Shown: positions 45,363 through 55,052 of the stretch, one piece after another
Layout: every line of letters begins with the position of its first letter
Position numbering within the stretch: the stretch's first letter is position 1
Assembly (NCBI GenBank): GCA_002305715.1
Contig: DBQD01000072.1
Span: forward strand, 318 to 58,739
DNA: 58,422 bases
Direction of reading: 5' to 3'
Source: Proteiniphilum sp. UBA1403
GTDB taxonomy: Bacteria > Bacteroidota > Bacteroidia > Bacteroidales > Dysgonomonadaceae
Program-made: the position numbers and the translations under genes
The notes under the pieces: generated by a model
Seen by the model: the letters and a program-made list of their open reading frames with translations, nothing else
What the model was told of the DNA's origin: nothing
Databases searched by the model: none

Positions 45363-48300
45363 TTATTTAACAAAAATTCTGATTCCAGCTGTATGAGATG
45401 TAAATTCAGGGGCATACATGCACTGAATGGTAGTGATACCATTGGCATAACTGCCACTTCGACTTACATAGACAGCATACTCAAAGATGTAAGTGCCGCG
45501 AGGAAGCAGATTGAAATAAAAATTGGTGGAAGCATCTTTCGATGTTTGGTAATAAACCAACCCGTTCTGCCAATTAATGCTTGAGAGTTGAGAAACCGGT
45601 TCAAAGGCTGCTGCACGCATATCTTTCAAATGGACAAACTCCAGATCGCGATCGCTTCGAACTGTCAGTCGCACTACTATCTTATCTCCCACAGTGAGAG
45701 GATTTTCATCGGTTATGCGCATGAGGCGTGTACCCGATGCATCGGTTTGCTCTACAAACAACTGTTTGTCAACATTGAGAGAAGCATCGGTTTGGGCAAT
45801 TTTATCCAATTCTTCGTAATACTGTCTGTAAAGGGCTCCCCATGCGGGAGAATCACCTTGGTGGACAACCGTAACTTTACCCATTTTCGGGAGGATTGCT
45901 CCTTCACTCCAACTCTCCTTGATATAACCGGTTCCCAATTCTAGTTTATCCGACTCTACAAGATGGTTGCCAACTGTAATCCTTGTCTCTCCTTGACTCT
46001 GGAACCAGTCGCTTCCCGTACTCAGTAATGCATAGACGGCATCGGTAGTGGCATGTGTAGACTCCCACATTTGTGTTTGCTTCTGCTTTAGTAGCCATCG
46101 CTTCATCTGATCCATCTCGTCTGCATGAGCACCACTCGCACGGAAGGCGTCCATGATAAATGTATGAACAGAAATTGCAGACAGTGACATGAAGACATGA
46201 GCCTTGTTATTGGGCCAGTACATTCCCATTTCTTTTGAAATGGTGGCATGCTGGCGATAGGAATTTACTATCTTCTGCACAATATCCTCTTTTCCGACTC
46301 GTTGTAGGAATATGGCAATCAATGCACGTTCATAAAGACCGAAGGATGTCCAATTTTTTTCCAAAACGGATCGATAAAAGGTTGTCAACTCTTTTACTTG
46401 TTCATCTTCCGAATATTGGGGATAGGCACTGCGGACAAACAGATACTCCAAATCGACAATCGAGATGGATTTGGTTTTCGCCCAATCCTTGTTCCACTCC
46501 TTCAAATTGTTGAATCTGCGGATAGCCTCAGCATCCATAAACTCAACTGCTTTTGAGATCATGGAGGTTGCTGCTTCTCCATCTTGGCTGATGCCTAATT
46601 CTTTCAATTGGCTGAAACCAAATAATACATAGTGTGTAATGGCAACAGATGGATTGAAGCCTTTGAACCAGCTCCAACCTCCTTGAGAGGTTTGCAACTC
46701 CTGCAGTTTACTCAATGCATTTTGAGAAAGATAGGAACTACGATTCAGATCGAACAAGAGAGCCAATTTGGCTTTTTGCTCCGCTTCGTTGTTTGCCGAT
46801 AAGAGCCAAGGTGTTTCTTCGAGTAATACATTCTTCAACTCACTATTCTTTTCCAAGTTGGAGAGGAACGTCTCTTTATTGCCTCCCTGTTTTTTCCACA
46901 ACTCAATCATGGCAGAAATACGGGGATATGTCTTACCGATGTGTGCACCTAATGTGTTAGCATAGTAGGACGCAAACCAAGAAACGGTATTTTCACTGGT
47001 GGGCTCACCCAAAACCGGAAGAGCCTGTATAGCGTACCATGCTGGATTGTTGCTGAACTCCAGGGTAAGTCGGTAATCACGTGCTGTGGATGATGTTTTG
47101 CGCAACAGTCTATCCATGGTGAATGTGTTTGTCTGATTACCGTTCACATCCAAACGGATGCTTTCGGTTACCAACATCTTATTGGGCAGCACAACCAATG
47201 CATGTTGCTCCCCATCGCTAAAATTCGCAGTTTGAGCAACTATGCGAACACCAAGGATATCGATTCCTGAGGGTACATCAAACATCCAGGTAGCACTGGA
47301 AGAAGCACCTTTGACCAACGTGAATTCTTTTGTCTGATCCGACAGCGCAATCTGGTCAATCACCTCATCTGTTGTGGGATTAAAAAATTCCAGCATCACA
47401 TTTCCATGTTGGGTCTCCTCGGAAAGGTTCGATATTTTGGTGGTGATGCTTGTTTTATCACCATGACGTAGGAAACGAGGCATATTGGGTGTTACCATCA
47501 ACTCCTTCTGCGAGACCGTGAAGGCTTCGAGCTGACCGCTTTGAAGATTTTTATCGTGTGCCAGTACTCGGAAGCGCCAACGGGTATTGCTTTCGGGCAC
47601 AGTGAACGCAATCTGCGTTTCTCCCTGTTCATTGGTTGTAAGATGGGGATAGAAAAAAGCAGTCTCTGCAAAGTTTCGGCGAATTGCAGGCAGCTCTTCG
47701 GGGATATTATTTACGGACAACAATTCAACAGACTCTCCCAGTTCGTTCGACATTGCTTCAGAAGTGACACTCTCTTGCTGTAGCTTGGCTTTGCTATACC
47801 CTACCATAACAACTTCATCAACAGAAGATGCTCCTCTAATCCATATTACATTTGAATTGAGCGAAAAACCATACCAGTTAAATCGGTCAAAAACAAACGG
47901 ATCAATTTTATTCTGCGGAAAGATAAAGAGCCCAAACACCTGATCTGAGTTAAAGGATTGATCGCGATTCAAACCCATTCGGGAAGAATAACTGTTGGAA
48001 TTATTTAAATTTATACCCCAAGAATCTGATGGGTGAATCTTATCGAGGGAGAAATCATACATCGATGCCAAAACTTCTGCTACCGAAGGATTACCATTTG
48101 CATCGCGTACCGATATCCGCCACTCCTCCTTTGTACCCGGTCGGACTTTATCACGAAATACATCCAGCTTCACATGCAATTCCTTCTCTTCTTTTTCAGG
48201 TATCATATCCACCCGATGAGTGTAAAACCTCTCATCTTTCACGTAGGTGAGCATCAAGGTTACACCCTCCTTGTACTTGTCTTGGTAGGGAATGGAGAAA

Positions 48301-51215
48301 TGATGGTTTTGATTCTTTATACGGATCCATTTCCTTTCCAGCAGGCTGTTGCCATTCCACAACTCATACAATACATGAATCTGACTGGTTGCCCCCAATA
48401 TAACTTCTCCATTCTTACTGGGCGAAAACGTTTTGTTTTTTATTATCAACCATTTATCGGTTTGTATTGGAGGTCGTTTATCTGCATAAGAGAATAGTAA
48501 AAAGTCTTTAGAGGCTTCAATTCGGTTTTTCCGATCATCATACGACTGCAACGTGAGCCGGTATTTTCCAGAAGGGAGTCGGGAAAGCTGTTTTTGAAGA
48601 TCCGTTTGTGCACCAACAATAAAATCACCATGCAACACCCCTTTATTTATGGAGTCGTTCGGGAGCAGTGAGAAGAGCTGATAACTCCCTGTAGCAGGAA
48701 CTTCGGCACCATCAAGGTTTTTGGCTGAAATATGAATCTCCTCATTGCTTTCTTTCTCCAAACGCTCTGGTATATCAATCTCCAAATTCATGGAGATATC
48801 GCCAACGGTAACAGTATAGTTTCCGATCTGTGTCTCACCGTTTAAATCGGTCACTACAATCTCAACCTTAAATGAGTATGCCGTTTTAATTGAATGTTGA
48901 TTCTCCGGTTTTGAGGGAGTGAAGTTGATCGCAAATGAGCCTTCATTATCGGTGGTTGTCTGCCCCTCGGAAAACAGCTCCTGCCGCGCTCCCCAGCGCC
49001 ACCACCAGGCTTGTTGTCGGGTAATACGCCACTCAACCGTTGTCTGCTGCAAGCTGATGCCAGAAAAGTTCTTCACGCTACCTTTCAACTGAATCTCTTC
49101 CTCAAACTTATAGGTTTGATCAATCTTTTCAAACGTCACCTCAAAGGTAGGACGCTTATATTCTACCACTTGAAAGTAAGCACTCCCCTCATCCGACGCG
49201 ATTGAGAAATTCCCAGGAAGAATACCTTGCGGCAAGGAAAACTCACCCGACACTGAACCATAATCATTGGTAATAGCTGTCTGTTTTGCTATCTCCTCGC
49301 CATTCGAATCCAGCAATACAAACTCTACCGATTTATTGGGTACAATTGAACTAACATTCCCCAGAGTACGGGTTAAAATTGCTTTGTAAAACAATGTTTG
49401 CCCGGGTCGATAGAGACTCCGGTCGGTGAAAATCATCATTTCCTCCCTGGTTGTCGTATCATTATTAGCATAAACATAATTGGCACCAGGAAGAGGACTC
49501 AACAGCGACCCTTTATCATTTCCTGCGACTGCTTGAAAATAGAGATTGTTGATGGTTGTATTCTTGTGATAAATTGCCATGCCCTCTTTGTTGGCAACTA
49601 CGGTATCTATTTCTGCAAGTGTTGAATTTCGCCAGTTTCCTGGCAAAGCTAAAATAGTAATTGCTGCGTTCTTCACCGGAGCTCCCGACTCCCTGTTTAT
49701 AACAAAGAAATCATATTGATCTTTTGAGGATGAGCGACTGAAGACAGCCAAATCAGAAACAGAAAAGTAATATACCGTGCTATTTTCAATCAGGGTCTCT
49801 GGTGAAGTGTGGAACGTAAGCATGTAGATGCCCGGAGTCTCTAGGTTAAGTTGGATTGTTGTTTCACCCTGTAGATACTCTGGCAATTCCGGTAAAGTGA
49901 TGGGTATATCTTTCAAGAAGGTTCTTTTCTGTTCGAGGGTTTTGTCAATACCATATTGTGCCATCACTACATCCTTTGCATCTTCTATTTTATATAATTT
50001 CGCACCCAATGATTTGATGTTCTGAAAGGTTACATTCAGCTTTTTATCCCCCTTAACAGGAAATGTTTTCTTCCCGGAAATAGCAAGCTGGGAATGCGTT
50101 AATTGTAACAGCCTACTTTTCAAAATAGGCAGTCGTGGATAGGTCGAATAGCGATCGATATATTGTTGTAAGAAATCATACAGTTCACCTGTTTTTTGCT
50201 GTAGTTGAAGGTTATCAGTTGAAGGGATCTCCCAAATTTCACTTTGATACAATGCAGCTATCTTATCAATAACCTCTACACTTATTTCATTCCCGTTCCA
50301 CTTCTCCAACATCCTCTGAAGAGATTTCAGCGCATATTTCTCGTGATTCGGATGCACTTCCGATAGAAAATCAAGTAGTTCGAGTTCAGTCAACAACACC
50401 GAAGCGTGCATCTCTCTCTCAAGGAGTGAGGCAATGAACTTACGATAGGTTTCTAAAGACCACAAAAAATATTCAGTTGGCTGGGGATCAAATGTAAGTG
50501 CAACAAACTCCTCTGCCGGAGCGTAAAGCGATGTAAGTGAAATATTTTTACGAGCCAAGTCTGAAGTTATATTATCGTTTTTATCAAACATATCATACAA
50601 TTCAATGGCACGCTTAGCTAAAAAATCGAACATGGATGGAAAGTAATGGCGTGAATCTTTACCCAGCTCCACCACCGCTGAATAAGTAGACACATCTACA
50701 TTCACCAATATACTTTCATTTTCAATAGATGCGTTGAGTTCTTCTAAAGCTTTTTGAAAAAAGATATTACGTGTCCATTCTTTCATATCTGTCGGCACAT
50801 AATCACCAAGCTCTATTCGCTCATTTATATCCCATCGATTAGCTTGGTAATAATCCAGATAAAGCTCTCCCAAGATGGAATGTAAAACCGATTGCTCCAC
50901 CACATCGTTACTTACATTGATCATTTCCTGTAACTGATGGAAGAGAAAGGTGTTGTTTTGCTCATCCAGCGCCAGTTCATATTTTCCTTGATGTATGAGC
51001 GCCTTGATTAACTGGGGACTGTTTTTTTCCTCAATAGCTCTTCGTAGGATCTGGTTCACTGCCTCTGCAGCTGAGCGGGGAAGAGACTGCTCTTCATACT
51101 GGGCTACTTTTTCCCAGTCATCGTGGTATGAATCTTGATGTTCCATGGTAACATTTTGTGATGTAAGTCTGAAAACAAAGATAATAAGTAAAAGCGTGGT
51201 GAATAATTTTTTCAT
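45363..51215 (-). CDS. Alpha-2-macroglobulin-like protein lacking the thioester
   Basis: A 1950-residue exported protein (signal MKKLFTTLLLIIFVFRLTSQ). Bacterial alpha-2-macroglobulins are periplasmic protease traps. Visible domains: an N-terminal helical region to about 370; macroglobulin domains (FFVINRESGAPVKNAAITIL; MMIFTDRSLYRPGQTLFYKAIL, the MG2 signature); the A2M core (ETAFFYPHLTTNEQGETQIAFTVPESNTRWRF); and the alpha/alpha thioester-type barrel. The position of the thioester CxEQ reads LPVLGEPTSENTVSWF (about residue 1400), with no Cys, as in the thioester-less YfaS group. Around residue 1131 ASSVDEVVMVGYSK resembles the start of SusC-type TonB plugs. It is probably co-transcribed with the DUF1573 gene. 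Confidence 0.87.
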   Translation of the reverse strand: MKKLFTTLLLIIFVFRLTSQNVTMEHQDSYHDDWEKVAQYEEQSLPRSAAEAVNQILRRAIEEKNSPQLIKALIHQGKYELALDEQNNTFLFHQLQEMINVSNDVVEQSVLHSILGELYLDYYQANRWDINERIELGDYVPTDMKEWTRNIFFQKALEELNASIENESILVNVDVSTYSAVVELGKDSRHYFPSMFDFLAKRAIELYDMFDKNDNITSDLARKNISLTSLYAPAEEFVALTFDPQPTEYFLWSLETYRKFIASLLEREMHASVLLTELELLDFLSEVHPNHEKYALKSLQRMLEKWNGNEISVEVIDKIAALYQSEIWEIPSTDNLQLQQKTGELYDFLQQYIDRYSTYPRLPILKSRLLQLTHSQLAISGKKTFPVKGDKKLNVTFQNIKSLGAKLYKIEDAKDVVMAQYGIDKTLEQKRTFLKDIPITLPELPEYLQGETTIQLNLETPGIYMLTFHTSPETLIENSTVYYFSVSDLAVFSRSSSKDQYDFFVINRESGAPVKNAAITILALPGNWRNSTLAEIDTVVANKEGMAIYHKNTTINNLYFQAVAGNDKGSLLSPLPGANYVYANNDTTTREEMMIFTDRSLYRPGQTLFYKAILTRTLGNVSSIVPNKSVEFVLLDSNGEEIAKQTAITNDYGSVSGEFSLPQGILPGNFSIASDEGSAYFQVVEYKRPTFEVTFEKIDQTYKFEEEIQLKGSVKNFSGISLQQTTVEWRITRQQAWWWRWGARQELFSEGQTTTDNEGSFAINFTPSKPENQHSIKTAYSFKVEIVVTDLNGETQIGNYTVTVGDISMNLEIDIPERLEKESNEEIHISAKNLDGAEVPATGSYQLFSLLPNDSINKGVLHGDFIVGAQTDLQKQLSRLPSGKYRLTLQSYDDRKNRIEASKDFLLFSYADKRPPIQTDKWLIIKNKTFSPSKNGEVILGATSQIHVLYELWNGNSLLERKWIRIKNQNHHFSIPYQDKYKEGVTLMLTYVKDERFYTHRVDMIPEKEEKELHVKLDVFRDKVRPGTKEEWRISVRDANGNPSVAEVLASMYDFSLDKIHPSDSWGINLNNSNSYSSRMGLNRDQSFNSDQVFGLFIFPQNKIDPFVFDRFNWYGFSLNSNVIWIRGASSVDEVVMVGYSKAKLQQESVTSEAMSNELGESVELLSVNNIPEELPAIRRNFAETAFFYPHLTTNEQGETQIAFTVPESNTRWRFRVLAHDKNLQSGQLEAFTVSQKELMVTPNMPRFLRHGDKTSITTKISNLSEETQHGNVMLEFFNPTTDEVIDQIALSDQTKEFTLVKGASSSATWMFDVPSGIDILGVRIVAQTANFSDGEQHALVVLPNKMLVTESIRLDVNGNQTNTFTMDRLLRKTSSTARDYRLTLEFSNNPAWYAIQALPVLGEPTSENTVSWFASYYANTLGAHIGKTYPRISAMIELWKKQGGNKETFLSNLEKNSELKNVLLEETPWLLSANNEAEQKAKLALLFDLNRSSYLSQNALSKLQELQTSQGGWSWFKGFNPSVAITHYVLFGFSQLKELGISQDGEAATSMISKAVEFMDAEAIRRFNNLKEWNKDWAKTKSISIVDLEYLFVRSAYPQYSEDEQVKELTTFYRSVLEKNWTSFGLYERALIAIFLQRVGKEDIVQKIVNSYRQHATISKEMGMYWPNNKAHVFMSLSAISVHTFIMDAFRASGAHADEMDQMKRWLLKQKQTQMWESTHATTDAVYALLSTGSDWFQSQGETRITVGNHLVESDKLELGTGYIKESWSEGAILPKMGKVTVVHQGDSPAWGALYRQYYEELDKIAQTDASLNVDKQLFVEQTDASGTRLMRITDENPLTVGDKIVVRLTVRSDRDLEFVHLKDMRAAAFEPVSQLSSINWQNGLVYYQTSKDASTNFYFNLLPRGTYIFEYAVYVSRSGSYANGITTIQCMYAPEFTSHTAGIRIFVK

Positions 51216-51324
51216 AGAAGTGTTTTTATTACACAGATTTGTAACCGAGTTTTACGTTTTAACAAACTCCAAAACATTTTGTTTTGAAACAGTTGAACGA
51301 TAACGGACCACATACATAAAAAAT

Positions 51325-51366
51325 ACCGGTGTCTACTCTCGACTAATTTCAAGGAGCGACACCGGT
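51325..51366 (-). terminator. Terminator after the small lipoprotein gene
   Basis: On the minus strand a 9-bp perfect stem ACCGGTGTC/GACACCGGT with a 24-base loop is followed by ATTTTTTATG. Confidence 0.65.
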
Positions 51367-51388
51367 AATTGTAGTAAACAGGTTTTGT

Positions 51389-51706
51389 TTACTCTGTTAC
51401 TGTCACAGGAAATGAAGTATTAACTCCGTTCTTATCCGTAACCTTTATGGTTGTGTTACCCTTCTTCAGACCTTTAACTGCAATCTTATTGCTGTCAACA
51501 GTAGCTTTTGCAATAGTGGTATCTGCCTCCAAAGCTGTGTAAGGAGTAGTTCCACCGCTTACAGTGATTGTATCACTAGCATTTACGGCTATTTCAACTT
51601 TGTTTTTGCTGAATGTTAATTTGGTCTCTTTATTATCATCTTTATCGCATGCGATCATAATCGCACCCATACAAAGGATCGTAAACAAAAAACTTGCTTT
51701 TTTCAT
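51389..51706 (-). CDS. Small Ig-like (BIG2-type) surface lipoprotein
   Basis: A 105-residue lipoprotein. The signal ends at MGAIMIAC with Cys20, followed by DKDDN, an acidic stretch typical of lipoproteins exported to the surface in Bacteroidota. The rest is one bacterial Ig-like domain of the BIG2 style: LTFSKNKVEIAVNASDTITVSGG, ATVDSNKIAVKGLKKGNTTIKVTDKNG, ending in VTVTE. No partner is evident; it stands alone between the macroglobulin-like gene and the PEP-synthase-like gene, with its own terminator. Function is unknown. Confidence 0.75.
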   Translation of the reverse strand: MKKASFLFTILCMGAIMIACDKDDNKETKLTFSKNKVEIAVNASDTITVSGGTTPYTALEADTTIAKATVDSNKIAVKGLKKGNTTIKVTDKNGVNTSFPVTVTE

Positions 51707-51841
51707 CTTGTTTGATTCTTTTAAACTTTAAAAAATTCATTTGTGGTTTTTTGAGTTCTCGAGTTCTCAATTTCCCTGACGATGAAAAAAAACAAATCGT
51801 TGCAACAGCCTTGCTTATTTAACCATTCTTAATACAATTGT

Positions 51842-54820
51842 TCACGGTTTTAAAACAACCCCCATTCTTTTTTTACCATTTATCTTGATACACAATGGCT
51901 TGTCGAATCGAACATGACGGATGTATTCTGTTTCGTAATGTGCCGGTTGATTATTCAGAAATGTTTCGTCGAAGAAACCATCATTCTCCATGAATGGATT
52001 GACGGTAAAGTAACCTACACCAAAGGAGGTGAGGTTCTGGAAAAAGTGGGTTCCTTGACTTGGTTCAATGCGATAATTCTCCATACCCGATTCTACGATT
52101 AACCGGGCTTGGGAAATATGAGGCCATTTGACTGGAATACCTAACCAGGGGTCAGATGATCCCCAACGACCTGGACCCACCAATACGTAGTTATTACCGT
52201 TGTCCAAAAACTCTTTATTCAAATTTTCTATCTCTCGAGCAATCATCGGATTCATGGCAGCATTGAAAGAAGCCGATTTCACATAAACCACATCAAATAC
52301 ATCGTTCGAGATTCCGTTACCTAGTGCATTGCGAGAAAATAACACCGTTTTATCCAATGGAACCTCTTCCAAATTATCGTGAACAACCTCCTTACTGTCA
52401 ACAATAGGTCTAATTTGCAAGACATAAAATGTGGCAAACTGCGAATCTTTGATGTCTACTGCAAACTCAATCTCAACGGGACGGCCCATTTCTTTTTGTC
52501 CCGCTTTCAATAGTTTATCGAGGACTTCAGACAGCGGGAACATATCATGTTGAAGAATGTTGGCAAAGGAGACAATCTTTCGGCCTCCTTCATAGAATCC
52601 ATCCCGGATAATCTGATCCTGAGGATCGTACGTGGAGGCAACATAACGCAATGGGCCATCCTTCTCGGCTTCACGTAGCCGAAGTTTCAACAGGTTGAAT
52701 CCATCATCAATGGTAAAATCTTTCGCGACTGAATCCAAGTCTAGTGCATAGAACTGTGTCTGCGTTTCACGTAATGCAAGTTCGAGTGAGCTGAGTTGGA
52801 GGATTCGGGAAGCATGAAGAGGTGAGAAACGCAACCCGGTATGCCCATCCATGATATATTTACCCAACCCAAATGCCAGATTCACAATGCCATCTTCTGT
52901 CCTTTCATCGCTTATTGGATAGTAATTGATAGAACGACCAACACCCGAAATAGCCGGATAATACAGGTTTCCATATTGAGAGCCGACTACTTCTTGCAAT
53001 ACAATTGCCATCTTTTCCTGATCGACTAGGTTCTGTGTTGCCAACATATATGCCTTGCTATCCTTATAAAAGGCGGAAGCATAGACCGCCTTAATTGCAT
53101 TACTAAGCAGGCGCACCATTTCATATTTGTCGTTTACATAAGGGATCATGTAGGTTGCATAAATCCCAGCAAAAGGCTGATACTGTGAGTCTTCCAACAG
53201 ACTTGATGACCGTATGGCCACCGGACCTTCAATTGCTTCAAAAAAGACCAGGAAATCACTCACCAACCTTTTAGGTAGTCGAGCCGCCAAAAAATGTTTG
53301 AGAATATCTTCGTCGCTCTTATCCGACAAGGCTACCGGATAGAGATCGTTGGCTTCCATGAATTCATCAAACAAATCCGTGCAGAGGACCACAGTTTTGG
53401 GAGTCGTAACCGGAAAGTTTGGGTTATTATTCAATTCTAAGTGGGTCTTCACCATGTAACCGATGAATGCCAGTCCCCTACCCTTTCCTCCTAATGAACC
53501 ATCACCTATACGGGCAAAATTGGAAAACTGATCGAACCGATCTTTCTCAAAGACAGCCACTACTCCTGTATTTTTCATTTTGCGGTATTGCACAATGGTG
53601 GCATAAATTAGCTCACGGGCATCGTTCATGCTCGCATAATCTGACACATCTATCTTTTTGAGCATCTCCGCAACAGGAAACATGGCACGGGAGTAAAAGA
53701 AACGTGAGAAGTGGTTTTTGGAGAGATGTTCATAAAGAGCATCGTCGGGAATATTGCGAATGTTCATTTGCAATTCCTTCAGATTCTTAATTCGGAATAT
53801 TTCCTCTTTCGTCTTTGGATCTGTAATGATGAAATCGCCAAACCCCAGGTTATCCTTAATTGCACGTCGAAGATCCTGAGGGAAGGTTTTCGAGTTTTTA
53901 TCGATAAAGAACTCATTCTCCCCCTTTACATATTTCCTGTTCTCCGATTCAGACGAGGTAAAAATTATGGGTATATAGGTATCTTTCTCCCTTATCCATT
54001 CACCCAAACGTCTTCCGGCCTCTTTATCTTTCTCACCTTTCACATTGAAACTCATGTCGCTGATCACACCCAACATGTTGTCGCCATATTTCTGGTAATA
54101 AGATACAGCCTCCTCGTAATTGCGGGCAAGCAGGATCTTAGGGCGTCCCCGCATACGCAACATTCGCAAGTGATCGTTCAGTGCCTCCTTTGAGAACTCC
54201 CTCGATTCAGAAAGTACAAATTTAAACAACAGTGGAAGCGCCGATGAATAAAAACGAACAGAATCTTCTACAAGCATGATAGTCTGAACACCCACTGTCA
54301 TCACATCATGCTCCACATTCATTCTGTCCTCAACCAACTTAATGATTGCCAATAAGAGGTCGGTATCCCCCAACCAACTAAATACATAATCGATACCACT
54401 TAGGTCCTCACTACTCAATGCACGTGTCACTGACTTTGAAAATGGCGTCAATAACACAACGGGAATTCCGGGGTAACTTACTTTTATTTGCTTTGCCAAG
54501 TCGAACGTATCACTGCTGTCCATGTTAGGCATACAGATAATCAACTCGTAATGATTCACCTTCAATTCCGTTAGCGCTTCCTTATTGCTGCTTACCAGTG
54601 TAAAACGGGGTGGATAGCGAAGGTTGAGTGATGTATATTCATTGAATATCTGTTCATCAACGCGACCATCATCCTCAAGGATAAACATATCATAGCGAGA
54701 AGCAACCAACAGAATGTTGTAGATGCGTTTATTCATCAACTTCACGAAAGGAGTATCGCGAAATCGAAATTTACTTATATCATGCGCATTAATGACAGAT
54801 CGGGATGTGCTTTGTTTCAT
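51842..54820 (-). CDS. Receiver-domain/PEP-synthase-like ATP-binding hybrid protein
   Basis: A 992-residue cytosolic protein. Residues about 33-165 form a degenerate receiver-like fold (YELIICMPNMDSSDTFDL, no phospho-Asp). Residues about 178-325 form a second receiver that keeps the key residues: E185/D186 (MLVEDSVRFYSS), D255 (GVISDMSF), T288 (IPIIFTSSES) and K308 (FFIDKNS). Residues about 438-815 are the ATP-grasp domain of PEP synthase/pyruvate phosphate dikinase: GDGSLGGKGRGLAFIG, EGPVAIRSSSLLEDSQYQPFAGIYAT, EKMAIVLQEVVGSQYGN, and the closing FYVLQIRPIVDSKE. The swivelling phospho-His domain and the PEP/pyruvate TIM barrel are absent; instead there is a C-terminal domain with YVLVGPGRWGSSDPWLGIPV. 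It cannot be a complete PEP synthase. Its reaction is unknown. Confidence 0.82.
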   Translation of the reverse strand: MKQSTSRSVINAHDISKFRFRDTPFVKLMNKRIYNILLVASRYDMFILEDDGRVDEQIFNEYTSLNLRYPPRFTLVSSNKEALTELKVNHYELIICMPNMDSSDTFDLAKQIKVSYPGIPVVLLTPFSKSVTRALSSEDLSGIDYVFSWLGDTDLLLAIIKLVEDRMNVEHDVMTVGVQTIMLVEDSVRFYSSALPLLFKFVLSESREFSKEALNDHLRMLRMRGRPKILLARNYEEAVSYYQKYGDNMLGVISDMSFNVKGEKDKEAGRRLGEWIREKDTYIPIIFTSSESENRKYVKGENEFFIDKNSKTFPQDLRRAIKDNLGFGDFIITDPKTKEEIFRIKNLKELQMNIRNIPDDALYEHLSKNHFSRFFYSRAMFPVAEMLKKIDVSDYASMNDARELIYATIVQYRKMKNTGVVAVFEKDRFDQFSNFARIGDGSLGGKGRGLAFIGYMVKTHLELNNNPNFPVTTPKTVVLCTDLFDEFMEANDLYPVALSDKSDEDILKHFLAARLPKRLVSDFLVFFEAIEGPVAIRSSSLLEDSQYQPFAGIYATYMIPYVNDKYEMVRLLSNAIKAVYASAFYKDSKAYMLATQNLVDQEKMAIVLQEVVGSQYGNLYYPAISGVGRSINYYPISDERTEDGIVNLAFGLGKYIMDGHTGLRFSPLHASRILQLSSLELALRETQTQFYALDLDSVAKDFTIDDGFNLLKLRLREAEKDGPLRYVASTYDPQDQIIRDGFYEGGRKIVSFANILQHDMFPLSEVLDKLLKAGQKEMGRPVEIEFAVDIKDSQFATFYVLQIRPIVDSKEVVHDNLEEVPLDKTVLFSRNALGNGISNDVFDVVYVKSASFNAAMNPMIAREIENLNKEFLDNGNNYVLVGPGRWGSSDPWLGIPVKWPHISQARLIVESGMENYRIEPSQGTHFFQNLTSFGVGYFTVNPFMENDGFFDETFLNNQPAHYETEYIRHVRFDKPLCIKINGKKRMGVVLKP

Positions 54821-54899
54821 CTTTAATTTAGTTGATTCAAGTTTTGCAGAGAGCTTATCAATAACAAATCACCAAAACTTCCACCTTGGTTGAGAAATG

Positions 54900-54907
54900 C
54901 AAACATA
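54900..54907 (-). promoter_or_regulatory. Candidate -7 box for the PEP-synthase-like gene
   Basis: On the minus strand TATGTTTG fits TAnnTTTG, followed by CA, about 80 bases before the ATG at 54820. A TTTC 18 bases upstream is a weak -33 match. Confidence 0.4.
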
Positions 54908-54955
54908 CGAAAAAAAAGTGCAGATGAAACGCTGTGTGGATAGTTTTCAGGAACA

Positions 54956-54985
54956 TTGGGTATTGGAATTATTTTTGTAAATTTG
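54956..54985 (+). promoter_or_regulatory. Promoter candidate for the lytic transglycosylase gene
   Basis: TTG (54956-54958), a 19-base spacer and TAAATTTG (54978-54985) fit the Bacteroidota consensus well. The leader is about 65 bases. Confidence 0.55.
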
Positions 54986-55052
54986 TTCCTTCATCATACC
55001 GCTATTCATACAGGGAAATACCGGTATATCTCATCATTATAATCTCGAAAAA

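Noticed and set aside
51842..54820. Calling the protein phosphoenolpyruvate synthase (ppsA)
   Set aside because: Only the ATP-grasp part is present; the phospho-His and PEP-binding domains needed for the reaction are not seen.
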